Positions 46,173 through 58,977 of a stretch of DNA of 64,000 nt are shown here, piece by piece. Source of the stretch: Sweltsa coloradensis (taxonomy: Eukaryota; Arthropoda; Insecta; Plecoptera; Chloroperlidae). The first letter of the stretch is position 1, and the number at the start of each line of letters is the position of its first letter. The position numbers and the translations under genes were made by a program. Below the pieces are notes generated by a model. It was not told the origin of the DNA. It made no database searches and saw only the letters and a program-made list of their open reading frames with translations. The stretch lies in assembly GCA_024449915.1 (NCBI GenBank), contig JAMZAV010000164.1:186001-250000 (forward strand), written 5' to 3'.

Positions 46173-46414
46173 ACATCCCATAATTATGTTAAGTTAAATG
46201 AGCACAAAAAAATATAAATAATTTGGATTTGCTATCTCATGTCATCTAAACTGGTTGAACATGCATGAGATAATGTTCATAAATTCGATTTCATGCGTTA
46301 TCGACCATTATTAAAAGCACCATGTTGGCAAAAAGGAAACTAAAAGAGGCAGCATACATAACATTTAAAAAATAAAATTATTACATCAACTTTTGTATTT
46401 ACAATGTATACATA

Positions 46415-47907
46415 CTAGGCCGCTTCGCGAACGCTTTTTTTTAGTCGCGTTGATGGATGTGCTTTATTGTAAGTTTTTTGTTTGCGTAGAACCACTTTTT
46501 CTTTGCAAGTGCTTTTTGAATGCAATGTAGGTGATTGTTGTCAAGTTTCTTTGTTACTTGTTAATTGTTATCAAAAACTCATATTAAAACCTTTATTCTA
46601 TGGATTCTGGCTAACTTTTTCAACTTTTTCTTTCAGAAAGCAATACATCACCATTACCTTAATGTCCATGTAAAATATAAACGTTGTAACCCCACCTGTT
46701 TGGTCAGAATATGCCCAAATGTCACGAAAATATCGCACTCAAAATCGAAAAAAATCGTAAAAGTACGATATTCACGAGAAATAAATCTTCGATTGTACCC
46801 AAAAACGTGGCAGATCTAAGTTCAGAGATTTCGAATGTCCCCTCCAATTTTCATCAAGATCGCATATGCCGTTTTCCCGGTAGAGCGCGAACTAATATGT
46901 GGCTGCAAATGTACATAAAGGTATGCTGCCACCACCCCTTTTAGGGAATTATCTGGTACGTACGTGAGAGCGTCTAAGGCGCGTGAAGGTCTTGGAGCTT
47001 AATGAGAAGCTGCCAATTAAGGGATGAGGGTAAAATATACTTCAGACTTAAACAACGCGATTGATTAATATAAAATTATGCATAGTACATACATGACCTA
47101 ATTCCCTGTAGGCCTATATTTGAAAAAATATATAAAGCCATACTTGGTACTTACTTGGTCAACGATGCGAAGATACTGATATATTATTGCGCACAGAAGT
47201 TAATGATATTACTCAAGCCGTGAGTTTAAGCATCGATAATGGCCGTAGATGAATGTTAACTGATATTTAATTGCATTGTTATAAAATGACGGGAAATGGC
47301 AGGGAAAAATACTCTTATTAAATTAGAAACTTCAATATAATTACACATTAGGCAGATTCCAAAGGCCCAAGAATATTGGAGAAACCAAAGATAATTTATC
47401 TTTCCAAGGTAAGTACCAATAGTAAGTTCAATTGGAAGTATTAAGAATCTCAGACTTTTCAATACAATCTATTCACGACTTCCATATTACAATGCCACGG
47501 CAAGGCCAGGGGCATAATGATGATGGAAAACGCTGAATATAATTGTAATCAACTAGGAAGCAAAGGGCAAAGGCTACCGATGTCGGGCAAGACCCAATCA
47601 GTTCTGACTTTCGTCAAGTGTCCTGGTCAGAAGGAAAACACTGTCCTGACCCCCAACCCCTAGTATTCCTGCGTATCACTTCCACTCAGTCACTCAATAG
47701 GGAGCTCTAATTATCCTCGTGACTAGCCATGCTACCAAAGTCTTGTTTATCACGTGCATACATTGCGAAAGACACGTGAAATATCATGAAATTTAGAAAC
47801 ATAATATCCTAGCATATTCGACACACAACAGAACAGACAGAAAAAAAACATTGAAGTTAAATTTTTTGAGGGGTCAGTGAAGTTGAAGTCTTCGCTTCGC
47901 TCATCCA
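46415..47907 (-). mobile_element. Helentron-like A1 copy interrupted by about 940 bp
   Basis: The left 3' edge is CTAGGCCGCTTCGCGAACGC, a hairpin variant shared with the copy at 58214. The body is colinear up to GGTAGAGCGCGAAC (46892) and resumes at AACAGACAGAAAAA (about 47832), ending CTTCGCTTCGCTCATCCA. The intervening 46893-47831 has no clear inverted ends, and its nature is unknown. Confidence 0.7.
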
Positions 47908-49179
47908 ATCAAGTTCACATATCAAGTTCACAGAAATTATAATAAGGTTTCAGGGGAAAGGAGAAAACACTAACTGACACGAGCATATAAGTGAACCTAG
48001 CACCAATATCCTTCCAATGTGGATTCCTTTAATAAAAAGGAAATATCATTTTTAGTTAATAAGAATTAGTTTCATATCACTTTGATGCAACAATTTTTAT
48101 TGTTAATATTTTGTCTACCTGACTGTTGTCTTTGAGTATTTTAAGTTTTTAATATTGTGATTTTTGTTTGTATTAACTTGATAACGAAAATAGCTGCTCA
48201 TTTCTGAAACGTTGTTTTATAAAACAATAAAGCGATATGTACATTAAGTGTATTAATCAATTACAAATAACAAATAATAATATGGACAAACTACAGTTAA
48301 ATTAAGATGAATTGGCTATAGATGTTATGGAGAGTAATCTGTTAACTGCACAAATAGGGGTTGATAGCAGATTATGACTGTGGTAGTGAGTTATTTAGAA
48401 AATTGATACGTTTCAAAGGATTTCTAACTCAGTTACCAACATCAATAAATACTCGAACTACATCGCATCGGATGGCACATAACAAATTAATATTTTTAAG
48501 TCTCTAAAACATATGTAAACATGCACTCAATTCGATGACCTTATAAAAAATATTCAGTGCAATTATACGATTGCATGTGGGATAAAATGCGTCCAAGCGC
48601 AGTTAAATGAGGCCATACTGCTTTGACAAAGAGACAATTGCTAAAGCTGAAGAAATAAATTAAGCTGTTAATATTTTGTGAATTAAGTGATCCGAGACTA
48701 AACCATATGTACACGGTTGTCTGAACCCAAGCATATTTTATCGTGAACGAATTAATTCTGACGCTAAATGTGAATCCATCATGCGGAAAGGTAAAGCTTG
48801 CATGACACATAAGTCATCGCAATGAGCTTATGGGGGATGGGATGCCCTTCAGTTCGGTGATAGGTAGGGGATGAACGCGACCTTGCGATATCACTCTTGC
48901 CTTACTTAAATCTCCTCTCCAGTCAGACATGATTGTGCATGAAACGTACCCTAAACAATGATAATGTTAAACGTTGTCCCACATACGTTGTTGCTATACC
49001 ACCCACCTTTTGGAAAAGATCGAGTAAGAAACTTTTACAGCAGAAACTTCTAAATTTAAAATTACTTTTTAGTAGTAAATCTGAACGTGTAAATTTTTAA
49101 ATTTTTAACGCTGTTGTTTAAACTGGAAGACTTCAGAGCTCTATTTGATGACTTTTACATTTTACTGACTCAATTTAAT
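47908..49179. other. Unassigned intergenic DNA
   Basis: AT-rich sequence without a recognisable gene, RNA or element boundary. The minus-strand frame 48541-48810 has no known domain. Confidence 0.35.
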
Positions 49180-51461
49180 TGGATGAGCGTAGCGAGCGTA
49201 GCGAGCGGAAGCGAAGACTTCAATTTCACTGACCCCCCAAAAAATTTAGCTCGGGTGTTTTTTTTTTTTTTTTTTTTTTGATTTTCCGTCTGTTTGTTCG
49301 CTCGATTCCGGGCAAACGGCATATGCGATCTTGATGAAAATTTGACCGGACCTTCGTTTTCTCTGAACTTAGACGTGTATTATTTTTGGGTACAATCGAA
49401 CAAATATTTCTCATGAATATCGTACTTTTACGATTTTTTTCGATTTTTAGTGCGATATTTTCGTGACATTTGGGCCGATTCTGACCAAACGGGTGGGGCT
49501 AGAACGTTCATATTTCACATGGACATTAAGATTATGGTGATGTAGTACCTTTTGAAAAAAAAAGTTGAAAAAGTTAGCTAGAATTCATAGAAATAAAGGT
49601 TTTAATATTAGTTTTTCAATTTTTAGTGCGATATTTTCGTCACATTTGGGCCGATTCTGACCAAACGGGTAGGGCTACAACGTTCAGATTTCACATGGAC
49701 ATTAAGGTTATGGTGATGTAGTACCTTTTGAAAGAAAAAGTTGAAAAAATTAGTCAGAATCTACAGAAATAAAGGTTTTAATATGAGGTTTTTGAAGTTT
49801 ATATGGGTCATTCTTGAAAAACTTGCCTTTTTGGAATTTATTTTTTTCAAATATAATTTTGCTTTGTTGACTGCCTCAACTACATGATATTAAGCAGAAA
49901 CCATCTGTTGATACATAAACAGTATTGACTTGTAATATTTTTTATAAATGGCATGGGAAAAAAAAGATAGGTAGGACAGCATACAAAAAAACTCACCTGT
50001 GTTACTTTTTTTGTTCAATGTTTTTAGTGACAAGCAGTTCCTAGATTTTCTTGAAGAGATAAATTATAGAAAATGTTGATAGTATAGTTTAAGAATATAT
50101 ATGTATTGATTCATTCAAGAAGTATTTGCTACACAAAAAAGTGTTTTTACTCACCTTTGTTACTAATTATCAATTTTTCAACTCATTTTTTTACTTTTTG
50201 TTGAGAAAAAAATTGTTTGTATTGATTGTATTAGATGTATTACAGTACTTTAACTAGGCAAACAGCATACATGCTTAACAATGGTCACTTTTATCACAAT
50301 TATTCCTGAAACTTGAAATTATATGCGGTAACATAGGTGAGATATGGTAACAAAGGTGAGATTTAGTAACGTAGGTGAGTAATATATTTTCCTATTTAAC
50401 ACAAAAGCCTTGAAATTCTACATCAAATGTAAACTCATCTCTTCGAAGTGGTCTTGGCAACCCTAATGTACTGAAATTTCATATAAATACTCACCTATGT
50501 TACTCAGAATCTCACCCGTGTTACTTTTTAGTAACAAGAGTGAGGGTAACAAAAGTGAGATTTTAACTTATAATATAAATAATTAATGTCAGCCATGCTT
50601 GTTTTCCTTGTCAGTATTATCAATGGGTTCTGGTATTGATTGCCCTGTTAAGTAATTTATAGTAAATAATGTACCTAAAACATTACCTCAAATTATCTAG
50701 GTAACAAAAGTGAGATTGAATTAAAATACTCCCATCAAATAAACAGTAGAAAGATGATAATTTTCTTCATTTACATGATACATTCATACCAGCCATCTTG
50801 TTAGACAGAAAACCACAGCCTTGTCATGCTTGCACTGTGAGGTTCTGTTTAGGGCGGAAATTTTCAAATGCAAACTTGGTAACAAGAGTGAGGTAACAAG
50901 AGTGAGGTAACAAAAGAGACACACATAAAATATGTCCTAATAATGAAATTAATGGAATGATACTTCATTCAATTTACCTAAAAGATAGGTTAAGGTAATA
51001 TTGATGTCTTAAAATTAAGCATACATTTATTAAATAACTATGTCTAGTACAAAATGAAACCCAAAAGTTTAGATTCTTGTCTAGGACACAGCTTTTATCA
51101 CACTTTTGAACAAGTTTTTTTATTTTTTTGGTACTAATTTTTTTAAACAGGTGTAGGGGAATATGATTTTCTAGTTCAGAATTAATGCAGCAAAAATAAG
51201 CTATCAAGGATTTAAAACTTGCATGAATATTTAAAAAAATAAAAAATGTGAAAGTGATGTGACGGGGTTTGGGTAAGTTTTTCAAGAATGACCCTAATAC
51301 CAATTAACAAATAACAATAGAAACTTGACAACAATCACCTCCACAATGCATTCAAAAAGCACTTGCAAAGGAAAAGTGCAAACAAACGCACAAAACGCAA
51401 AAAAAAACTTACAAAAAAAATTCTCATCCATCAACGCGGCGGGACTTTAGCGTTTTCCTAG
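49180..51461 (+). mobile_element. Helentron-like A1 copy hosting a nested transposon
   Basis: The left 5' edge is TGGATGAGCGTAGCGAGCGT. The right 3' edge is CATCCATCAACGCGGCGGGA then CTTTAGCGTTTTCCTAG|T. After removal of 49805-51294 the element is about 792 bp, very close to the copy at 6589-7382, and also carries the 180-bp body segment twice (about 49440 and 49620). Insertion is between two T bases. Confidence 0.8.
49805..51294. mobile_element. 1.49-kb transposon with dense GTAACA(N)2RGTGAG motifs
   Basis: The tips GGGTCATTCTTGAAAAACTT and AAGTTTTTCAAGAATGACCC are perfect inverted repeats of 20 bp. At least twelve copies of a 14-bp motif of the form GTAACANNRGTGAG lie inside, in both orientations: 49992, 50150, 50328, 50347, 50366, 50490, 50511, 50531, 50546, 50701, 50879 and 50893. 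The motif resembles clustered subterminal transposase-binding sites. The host copy fixes the boundaries, but the target duplication is ambiguous (TA or a 3-bp site). No transposase frame is present; the 109-codon minus-strand frame at 50974-51303 runs across the tip and is not convincing. Confidence 0.8.
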
Positions 51462-52429
51462 TAGTAATAAAATAGCTGTGGTCCTTTCTTCCGGGATCGG
51501 AAAGGTAATCATTTGGATTTGGTTCGAAAATAAGTTCTTTAAGATTTTGTAAACATCGTCAACTTTGAAAGAGAAAAAAAATATTGATCATAAGAAGAAC
51601 ACATTTACCGTAATTTTTTGTCACAACGCAACCTTATCAATTTATTCAAGGGATAATGTTTACGAAAGTAAAGAAGCGCAAGTAGTTCATTTTAATGAAC
51701 TTATTATACCCAATTTTTAAGACCATCTCTCATACGAGATAGTAACTTAGTTCCTATTTTGGCAAAGTAATTTAATTTTCAAACGAATTCCTAATTTGGG
51801 GTAACTGGTTACCTGCACTCGAATAAGCTTCGCCGTCAATTGATAATTAATACCGAGTCTATACATCTAACAAACACTGAAGAAACTCAATACGAAGAAA
51901 TAAATATTTTTAATTTTTTGTCATTAATAATTAATTAAATGTTTATCATATTATTGTTATTTGTTAATAATGTTGATTTTCATTAATTTTAGTTTGTAGA
52001 AGAATGAAATATTTAAGAGGCTTCGGTTAGATTAGCTAGGGTCAATTTTTTAAATATTAAATATTCATTAAAAACGTCCTTGATCGACAAATTCAGCCAA
52101 ATTCACATACATTACCTACTTTTTAGGTAATTCGCTAATATCTTACTACAACACAACAAACCATCGGTGAAGCATTATTTATTCAGTGTGCCCAAATGGT
52201 GACTGGCTTGACGCGGCTTTACGTTTCAGAGCTCTACAATAGAGTAAAATGTATAGTGAGTCAGACGGTACACGCCTGCTCGTCTCCAGATAACGTTCGC
52301 TTATATTATTAATGGGATATAGGTGTGATACCCCAATAACCCTATCGAGCAACGAAAGAAACCAAACTATCTACTCTTCTGTTTATCCGACAATTCACTT
52401 ATAGTACAGGCTGTTCAACGATGTATCCA
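51462..52429. other. Unassigned AT-rich intergenic DNA
   Basis: I see no gene or element end here. The tandem array starts at its right border. Confidence 0.35.
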
Positions 52430-54150
52430 AAATAAAACGGCAAAAAATGGTAAGAAGGATTCACTTCGCAAAACTGTTCATATGGTCAAAGAAAAGCGAT
52501 ACAGAAGGGGAGCCACGAAAAATGGCCCTTATACGATTCAAAAATGCGGCCATGAATGAATAGGCGTATTATTTACTTATTTTGAGTGTAAAAAGTCGGT
52601 AAATAATGTTAGGAAGGTGCTACTTGGTAAACATATTCTTAAGATGTAAAAAATGGTTTACAGAGGGGAAGCCAAGCAAAATGTCCCTTAAGATTCAAAA
52701 TGGCCGCTATGATTAAAAAATTTTCACTTTTTTCCTATTTTGAATGTAAACAAATTGCAAATTATGATAAAAATGTGCCACTTAGCATAGGCTCTTCTTA
52801 ATATTATAGAAAATGTTTACAGAGGGGGAGCCAAGAACAATATCCCTAACAATTAAAAATGGTGGCCATGAATGACAAGGTGTATCCATTATCTTCCCAT
52901 TTTCAATGTTAAAATACGGCAAATAGTGATTGGAAGGTGTCCATGACCCGCAGAAACTTTCTTGAGAAGTCAAAGAAGGTTTACAGAGGGGGAGCCAAGA
53001 ACAATATCTCTTACAATTCAAAATGGCGTCTATGATTGAGAATTGTGAATTATTTTCCTATTTTGAATGTTAACATACTGCAAATAATGGTTAGAAGGTG
53101 CCACTTAGCACTAGGCTCTTCTTAATATTATAAAAAATGTTTACAGAGGGGGAGCCAAGAACAATATTCCTTACAATTAAAAATGGTGGCCATGAATGAC
53201 AAGGTGTATCCATTATCTTCCCATTTTCAATGTTAAAATAAGGCAAATAGTGATTGGAAGGTGTCCATAACCCGTAGAAACTTTCTTGAGAAGTCAAATA
53301 AGGTTTACAGAGGGGGAGCCAAGAACAATATCTCTTACAATTCAAAATGACGTCTATGATTGAGAAATGTGAATTATTTTCCTATTTTGAATGTTAAAAT
53401 ACTGCAAATAATGATAAAAAGGTGCCACTTAGCACTAGGCTCTTCTTAAGATTATAGAAAATGTTTACAGAGGGGGTGCCAAAGATCAATATTCCTTACA
53501 ATTCAAAATGGCCTTCATGATTAAAAAATGTGTATTTCTTTCCAATTTTGAATGTTAACATACTGCAAATAATGGTTAGAAGGTGCCACTACTACTAGGC
53601 TCTTCTTTATACTATAGAAAAAGATTACAGAGGGGGAGCCAAGAACAATATCTCTTACAATTCAAAATAGCGGCCATGAATGACATAGTGTATACATTAT
53701 CTTTCGATTTTCAATGTAAAAATACGGCAAATAATGATAGGAAGGTGTCCATTGGCAAAACATTTCTTGAGATGTCAAGGAAGGTTTACTGCGGGGAAGC
53801 CAAGAAAAATATCCCTTAAGATTCAAAATGGCCGCCATGATTGATAAATGTATAATATTTTCCTAATTGAAATGTGAACATACTGCAAATAATGATAAGA
53901 AGGTGCCACTTAGCACTAGGCTCTTCTTAAGATTATAGAAAAAGTTTACAGAGGGGGTGCCAAGAACAATATCCCTTACACTTCAAAATGGCAGCCATGA
54001 AAAAATTGTATTATTTGTCGATTTTAAAATGTAAAAAACGGATTGTTACACTTGTCAATTAATTCTTACAATGTTCTAAATGTTAACTGAGGGAGAGCCA
54101 AGGAAAATGTCCATTAAGATTCAAAATAGCGTATATCAAAGAAAAGTGTA
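52430..54150 (+). repeat. Tandem array of about 160-bp units
   Basis: The landmark ACAGAGGGGGAGCCAAG and its variants occur at 52501, 52672, 52819, 52983, 53143, 53307, 53467, 53627, 53788, 53948 and 54085, mostly 160-164 bp apart. Each unit also has a CAAAATGGC(G/C)GCCATGA block and a TTTTGAATGTTAACATACTG block. Adjacent units alternate in type, giving a higher-order dimer of about 320 bp (CCACTTAGCACTAGGCTCTT against GGTGTCCATGACCCGCAGAA). Frames inside repeat the same peptide and are not genes. Confidence 0.85.
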
Positions 54151-54650
54151 ATTATTTTTTACATAGATGTTTTGTTTTCATTATAATATCTTATTATAAA
54201 GTAGGACGTAAGTTAAATTTAATTTAAATTTGATCATTCTTAATAGTCCAGAGCTCAATTCTGTCATCTCGATAAAATGATTACCATACGAGGACTAAAT
54301 GCGTAAACCATTAAACCATGTACAAGTTATCAGTTTTATCAACGTTTACATTGGCCATTGTAATTCTTATGGAACTTTCTTTACAATAATCAATGTATTG
54401 CTTATATTTATTAAAGTTTAAAAATACTATTTCAAGTATAATTTTCCTATCATAATTTGCATTTCTTTTAAACCAGTTAAGGGTGAATAATACACCCGCC
54501 CATTTCTGGCCGCCATCCTGGATTTTCAAGCACGTTTTTGTCGTTGAGGTCTGTATCACTTTTCTATGAAATAAAGAAATCTTATCAAATTACACCTTCC
54601 CATAATGTGTGATATATTTTTGTATCTAAAGCGGATAATATTAAATTTCA
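54151..54650. other. Spacer between inverted arrays
   Basis: Unique AT-rich DNA separates the forward array from its inverted partner. A minus-strand frame of 82 codons (54311-54559) contains no recognised domain; its KIQDGGQKW stretch reflects a GGCCGCCATCCTGGATTTTC block similar to the array's CAAAATGGCGGCC words. Confidence 0.4.
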
Positions 54651-55145
54651 TCGTTTAGGGCCACCATTTTGAATCACAATGTATATTTTTAATGGCTCAA
54701 CTTTTGTTTTGCTGTCAGTAAAAATTACTTATAACTTTGCCAAGTGCCACTTACGAATCCCTATCCGCCGTGTACAGGCAACACAATAAAATTAAGAAAA
54801 TAATAATGGCACCCATTTTGGATAGTTAGGAATATTTTGCTTCACTCCCCCTCTGTAATCCTTCTTTAACATTTCAAGAAATGTTTTGCTAATGGACGCC
54901 TTCCTATCATTATTTGTCGTATTTTTACATTGAAAATCTGAAAATAATGGATACACCTTGTCATTTATGGCCGCCATTTTGAATTGTAAGAGATATTGTT
55001 CTTGGCTCCCCCCTGTAATCTTTTTCTATAATCTTAAGTAGAGCCTAGTGCTAAGTTGCACCTTCTTATCATTATTTGCAGTATGTTTACATTCAAAATA
55101 GTAAAATAATACATATTTTTCGATCATGGCGGCCATTTTAGTCAG
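54651..55145 (-). repeat. Inverted partner of the 160-bp array
   Basis: Three or so units run in the opposite orientation: CATTTTGAATTGTAAGAGAT, TTCTTGGCTCCCCCCTGTAA and AGAGCCTAGTGCTAAGTTGC are inverses of array landmarks. Together with 52430-54150 this makes a long foldback with arms of unequal length, comparable in design to 15353-17826. Confidence 0.8.
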
Positions 55146-56275
55146 TCACACCATGACGAGACCACGGCGAGTTCGTTATGAATATCTATTGTGAACGGAA
55201 TAGATTGAAACACTCAGATAGAACGAACACCCTTCAATGAAACTATCACGTGCAAAACTTCAAACATGATAATTTGAAGGAAGACGCAGAACCTATTGAT
55301 TCCAACTTGACTAGACTAGTAAGTGAATGTTTCTAGAATCTATAGATCTAATGACTTTACACGGGCCCCACCTGCGGACGTTAGCGCAACGTAGAGCGAC
55401 TGAGGTATGACTAGGTCTATGGCATGACTGCATAATGTGATAGGCTACGTGTCATGTCAATTGAATCTATGGCATGAAATGCGTATAGATCAAACTGGCT
55501 TCACGGACATTGTGCAATGCAATATCAATTACGAAATGTAATTACTTGTCACCAGTAGCTCGATGCACCGAATTGTAAAGCATTTGGATGTGGATCCTTG
55601 TTGGGTCGAACTTGTAAAAATCTTGCTATACAAATTAATTATTTAGTTCGTTAAGATTGGTTTAAGTACTAAATTGTGTATAGTGAATAGAAAACATGAA
55701 TATATACAAATAAATAAATTCACATTAGAGTCTCCACTCAAACTTTCCTTGAGATGGATTAAAAAAAAAAAAATTGTATTTAGAGTAATTAAATAAAATA
55801 AATACATTTTCTTTAAAGTCTACCCACTCAGTTATATCACTAATTTTCAAATCGTACAGATCTGGGCCTGAGGTTGGGAGATCTTCCGTTATGAACATGT
55901 TTTAAACCTGCATTTTGAACTTATGAATAACCTCGTCATCGTCTTCGACATCATCAGATAAGTTCTTCGCAATTTAGCCGTCTCCGGAAGTTCTTACGAT
56001 TAGGGCGCTCTAGGAGGACGTGGGTTTGAATCTCGCATAAGGTGTGTTTCTACGACCACTCATCGTCTCGAATAGCAATATTGCAATAATGGAGACGGTT
56101 TTAAATCATATTATTTTCAATTTTTGGTATTCACTTTAACTGATTTAGGATGTCTTCGGGTACATTTAGCAGCCACGCCAGTAAGTTATTTACAACATTT
56201 TCCTCAGTCGTTGATCACAGTTCTTGGACATTTCTTCCCGACTACCACTACAAGTGTAAACCAATGTAAACCGTA
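55146..56275. other. Intergenic DNA with SINE remnants
   Basis: At about 55785-55850 a minus-strand SINE 3' end is present (AAAGTCTACCCACTCAGTTA then TATCACTAATTTTC). At about 55975-56040 a degenerate tRNA-like block with GGGTTTGAATCT resembles the one at 23070. No gene is recognised. Confidence 0.4.
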
Positions 56276-56788
56276 CTAGGAAAACGCTTAAGTCCCGCCG
56301 CGTTGTTGGATGAGCGTAATTGGTGCATTGAGCTGCCATGTGTGATGCGAATTTTCTGTTGTTCTGTGGCAAAATTATTACTAAGTTGAAATTTTTTTAA
56401 AATTAAATTAAATTAAATTAAAAATTAACTTAATTTTTTTATTTTTTTTTAATTAATCGTAATTGTTAAAAAAATCGTAAAATTGCGATTTTTATAAGAA
56501 ATAATTTCTCGATTGCACTCAAATTTTACACTAATATATTAATTCATAAAATAAAGGTTCTGCGAAAAAATCATTAAAATCGGATAAAGCATGTAGGTGT
56601 TATAAGTCGATTTTTTTTTTTTAAATCGAAAAAAATCGTAAAATTGCGATTTTCATGAGAAAAAATTTTCCGATTGCGCTCAAAAACGTGGCAGTTCTAA
56701 GTTCAGAGATTTCAAAGGCCTCCATAAAATTTCATTGCAATCGGAGTATAGGTTTAGCCGGAATCGTGTGGACAAACAGACAAAAATA

Positions 56789-56820
<32 letters not shown>

Positions 56821-56893
56821 ATTCCGGAATTTTTTCTCCAGTGTAGTGAAATGGAATCTTCGCTTCGCTCGCTACGCTCGCTACGCTCATCCA
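56276..56893 (-). mobile_element. Helentron-like A2, complete copy
   Basis: The left 3' edge is CTAGGAAAACGCTTAAGTCC with GTTGTTGGATGAGCGTAATT. The right 5' edge carries CGCTCGCTACGC twice, then TCATCCA. The flank is A on both sides. A run of about 30 A lies at about 56790-56819, the longest in any copy. Confidence 0.8.
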
Positions 56894-58213
56894 ATAATGC
56901 CAAATGCATACCTTACAGCGGACATTCATATGAACTTGTTATGTTTTATTAGTATTCGTTCAAATACATAATCTAGTAAGCACAATTTTTCGCGTGTTTA
57001 AACTGTATTCATAAATAAGAAGTAATGCTTATTTTATCCCTGTGTACGGTTCGGCATCGCTAACATTTCGTTTCAAGCCTTTTACACTGCGATAAAACCT
57101 CGTAGGAAACAATCCCAGTGTTAACAATTTCATTGGAATATAAAAGTCTTGATTATGGTTATCTTCCCAAACTTTCCAACTGCAAGTTAAGACATTTCTG
57201 TGCATTGATTGAAGATTTCTGCTTCACGACCCTGTTTACTGAAATAATACTGATTCTTTTTATTTCTATCATTGAACAGCGTCGTTGCCGAGGATAGGTG
57301 TATTATTTCCATATTAAATCATTTCATCAGTCAATACTGAGTGGATTCGGATGAATTTGTATGGTTATGTCTTCATTTTTCAATATGGTATTCTCTGCTC
57401 TCTCCTCATCATATAACGCTTTCTTGGAACCCCTATACTACTTTTCATCCTACATTCACTAGAATACGGAACTCTTTTATAATAATGCTGAAGGGTTATC
57501 GCTATTTATGCATTTAATATTAATGTATACCTATTCCTGTAGTTTGTTTTTTAATCAGAACTAACAATTGTGTTGCAATAGAAAATGTCGGGCTATAGTA
57601 TCTAAATATAAACGTGTAAATTTTCTATTTGTTTAACAGTATTTCAGTATATGAATGACTTTATAATGAACAATAAGAAGCATACATAATAAGAATATAT
57701 AATGAGTTGAGTAATTTACTTTAATTATACATTTAAAATATGTAAATACATATATTATATTATATCTTACAATATTACCGTATTACTTGTGCAAGTAATT
57801 TGATTTTTCACTTTCATTGCCTGACCCAAACTGACGATAACCGTATTTCACCTTATTCATTCTCAACTCTTATGTCTATGTGACTGCATTGTTGATCACT
57901 CTGTATTTTCACCCTCGAGATCTTTTAAACTGGAAATCATTGTGTTCTAGCAATTAAACTGTGTTTGACATACTGCAGTATTTAAGCAGTTGAGATTTAA
58001 TGAAGCGGGTCGTTGTTTGCTCCAGCCAGAAGTAGGCTACATCAGTCTTGTTTCAGATAGAAAGACAACCTAAATGCAGCCTCCCATTAATACCGCTAGA
58101 GTTATGTCTGCGACACCTGTCTTCAACCCCAGAGCACTCGACACCGTTCTACAAGTCGTGATTATCTAGGACACTTGGTTAGCTTAGGTAACAAGTATGT
58201 AGTTCAGTTAGTA
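56894..58213. other. Unassigned AT-rich intergenic DNA
   Basis: No gene, RNA or repeat boundary recognised over about 1.3 kb. Confidence 0.35.
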
Positions 58214-58807
58214 CTAGGCCGCTTCGCGAACGCTTTTTTTTTGTCGCGTTGATTGCTGAGCTTTTTTGTTAGTTTTTAGTTTGGGTGGGATCTCTTTACT
58301 TTTGCAAGTGCTTTTTGAACGCATTGTAGGTAATTGTTGTCAAGTTTCTATTGTTACTTGTTAATTGTTATTATACACCTAAAAAAACTCATATTAAAAC
58401 CTTAATTTCTACAGATTCTGTCTAACTTTTTCAACTTTTTCATTCAAAAGGTACTACATCACCATAATCTTAATGTCTAAGTGAAATATGAACGTTGTAG
58501 CCCCACCTGTTTGGTCAGAATCGGACCAAATGACACGAAAATATCGCATTAAAAATCGAAAAAAATCCTTAAAGTACGATATTTATGAGAAATATGTCTT
58601 CGATTATCCCCAAAAACGTGGCAAGTCTAAGTTTAGAGAAATCAAAGGTCCCCTTTAATTTTCATCGAGATCGCATATTATGCCGTTTGCCCGGTAGAGC
58701 GCAAACAAACAGACAGAAAAAAGAAAAAAAAGAAAAAAAGAAAAAAAACACCCGAGCTAAATTTTTTCGGGTGTCAGTGAAATTTAAGTCTTCGCTTTGC
58801 TCATTCA
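58214..58807 (-). mobile_element. Helentron-like A1, complete copy with variant hairpin
   Basis: The left 3' edge is CTAGGCCGCTTCGCGAACGC, as at 46415, then GTTGATTGCTGAGC. The right 5' edge is CTTCGCTTTGCTCATTCA. The asymmetric inverted repeat is partly decayed (GCTGAGC against GCTCATTC). A single body unit is present. Confidence 0.75.
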
Positions 58808-58977
58808 ACTATTACTGGTAGCTTACATTGAAATATAATATGTAGGGTACTCAATAAATCCACATTTTCCGTGAGAAACCTCACTGGGGAAAATTGATTG
58901 ATTTGATATTTCTTAACGTCTCATGTTAATGCACTAAGGCTATTCTAGACGATGAGTGGTGATTGAAGAGATGAAGT

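Noticed and set aside
50974..51303. 109-codon minus-strand frame as a transposase remnant
   Set aside because: It begins outside the element, runs through the terminal inverted repeat and contains no DDE or DNA-binding motif.
52782..53345. Two frames with the same MNCKRYCSWLPLCKP start as a duplicated small protein
   Set aside because: They are translations of successive satellite units, and adjacent units break the frame.
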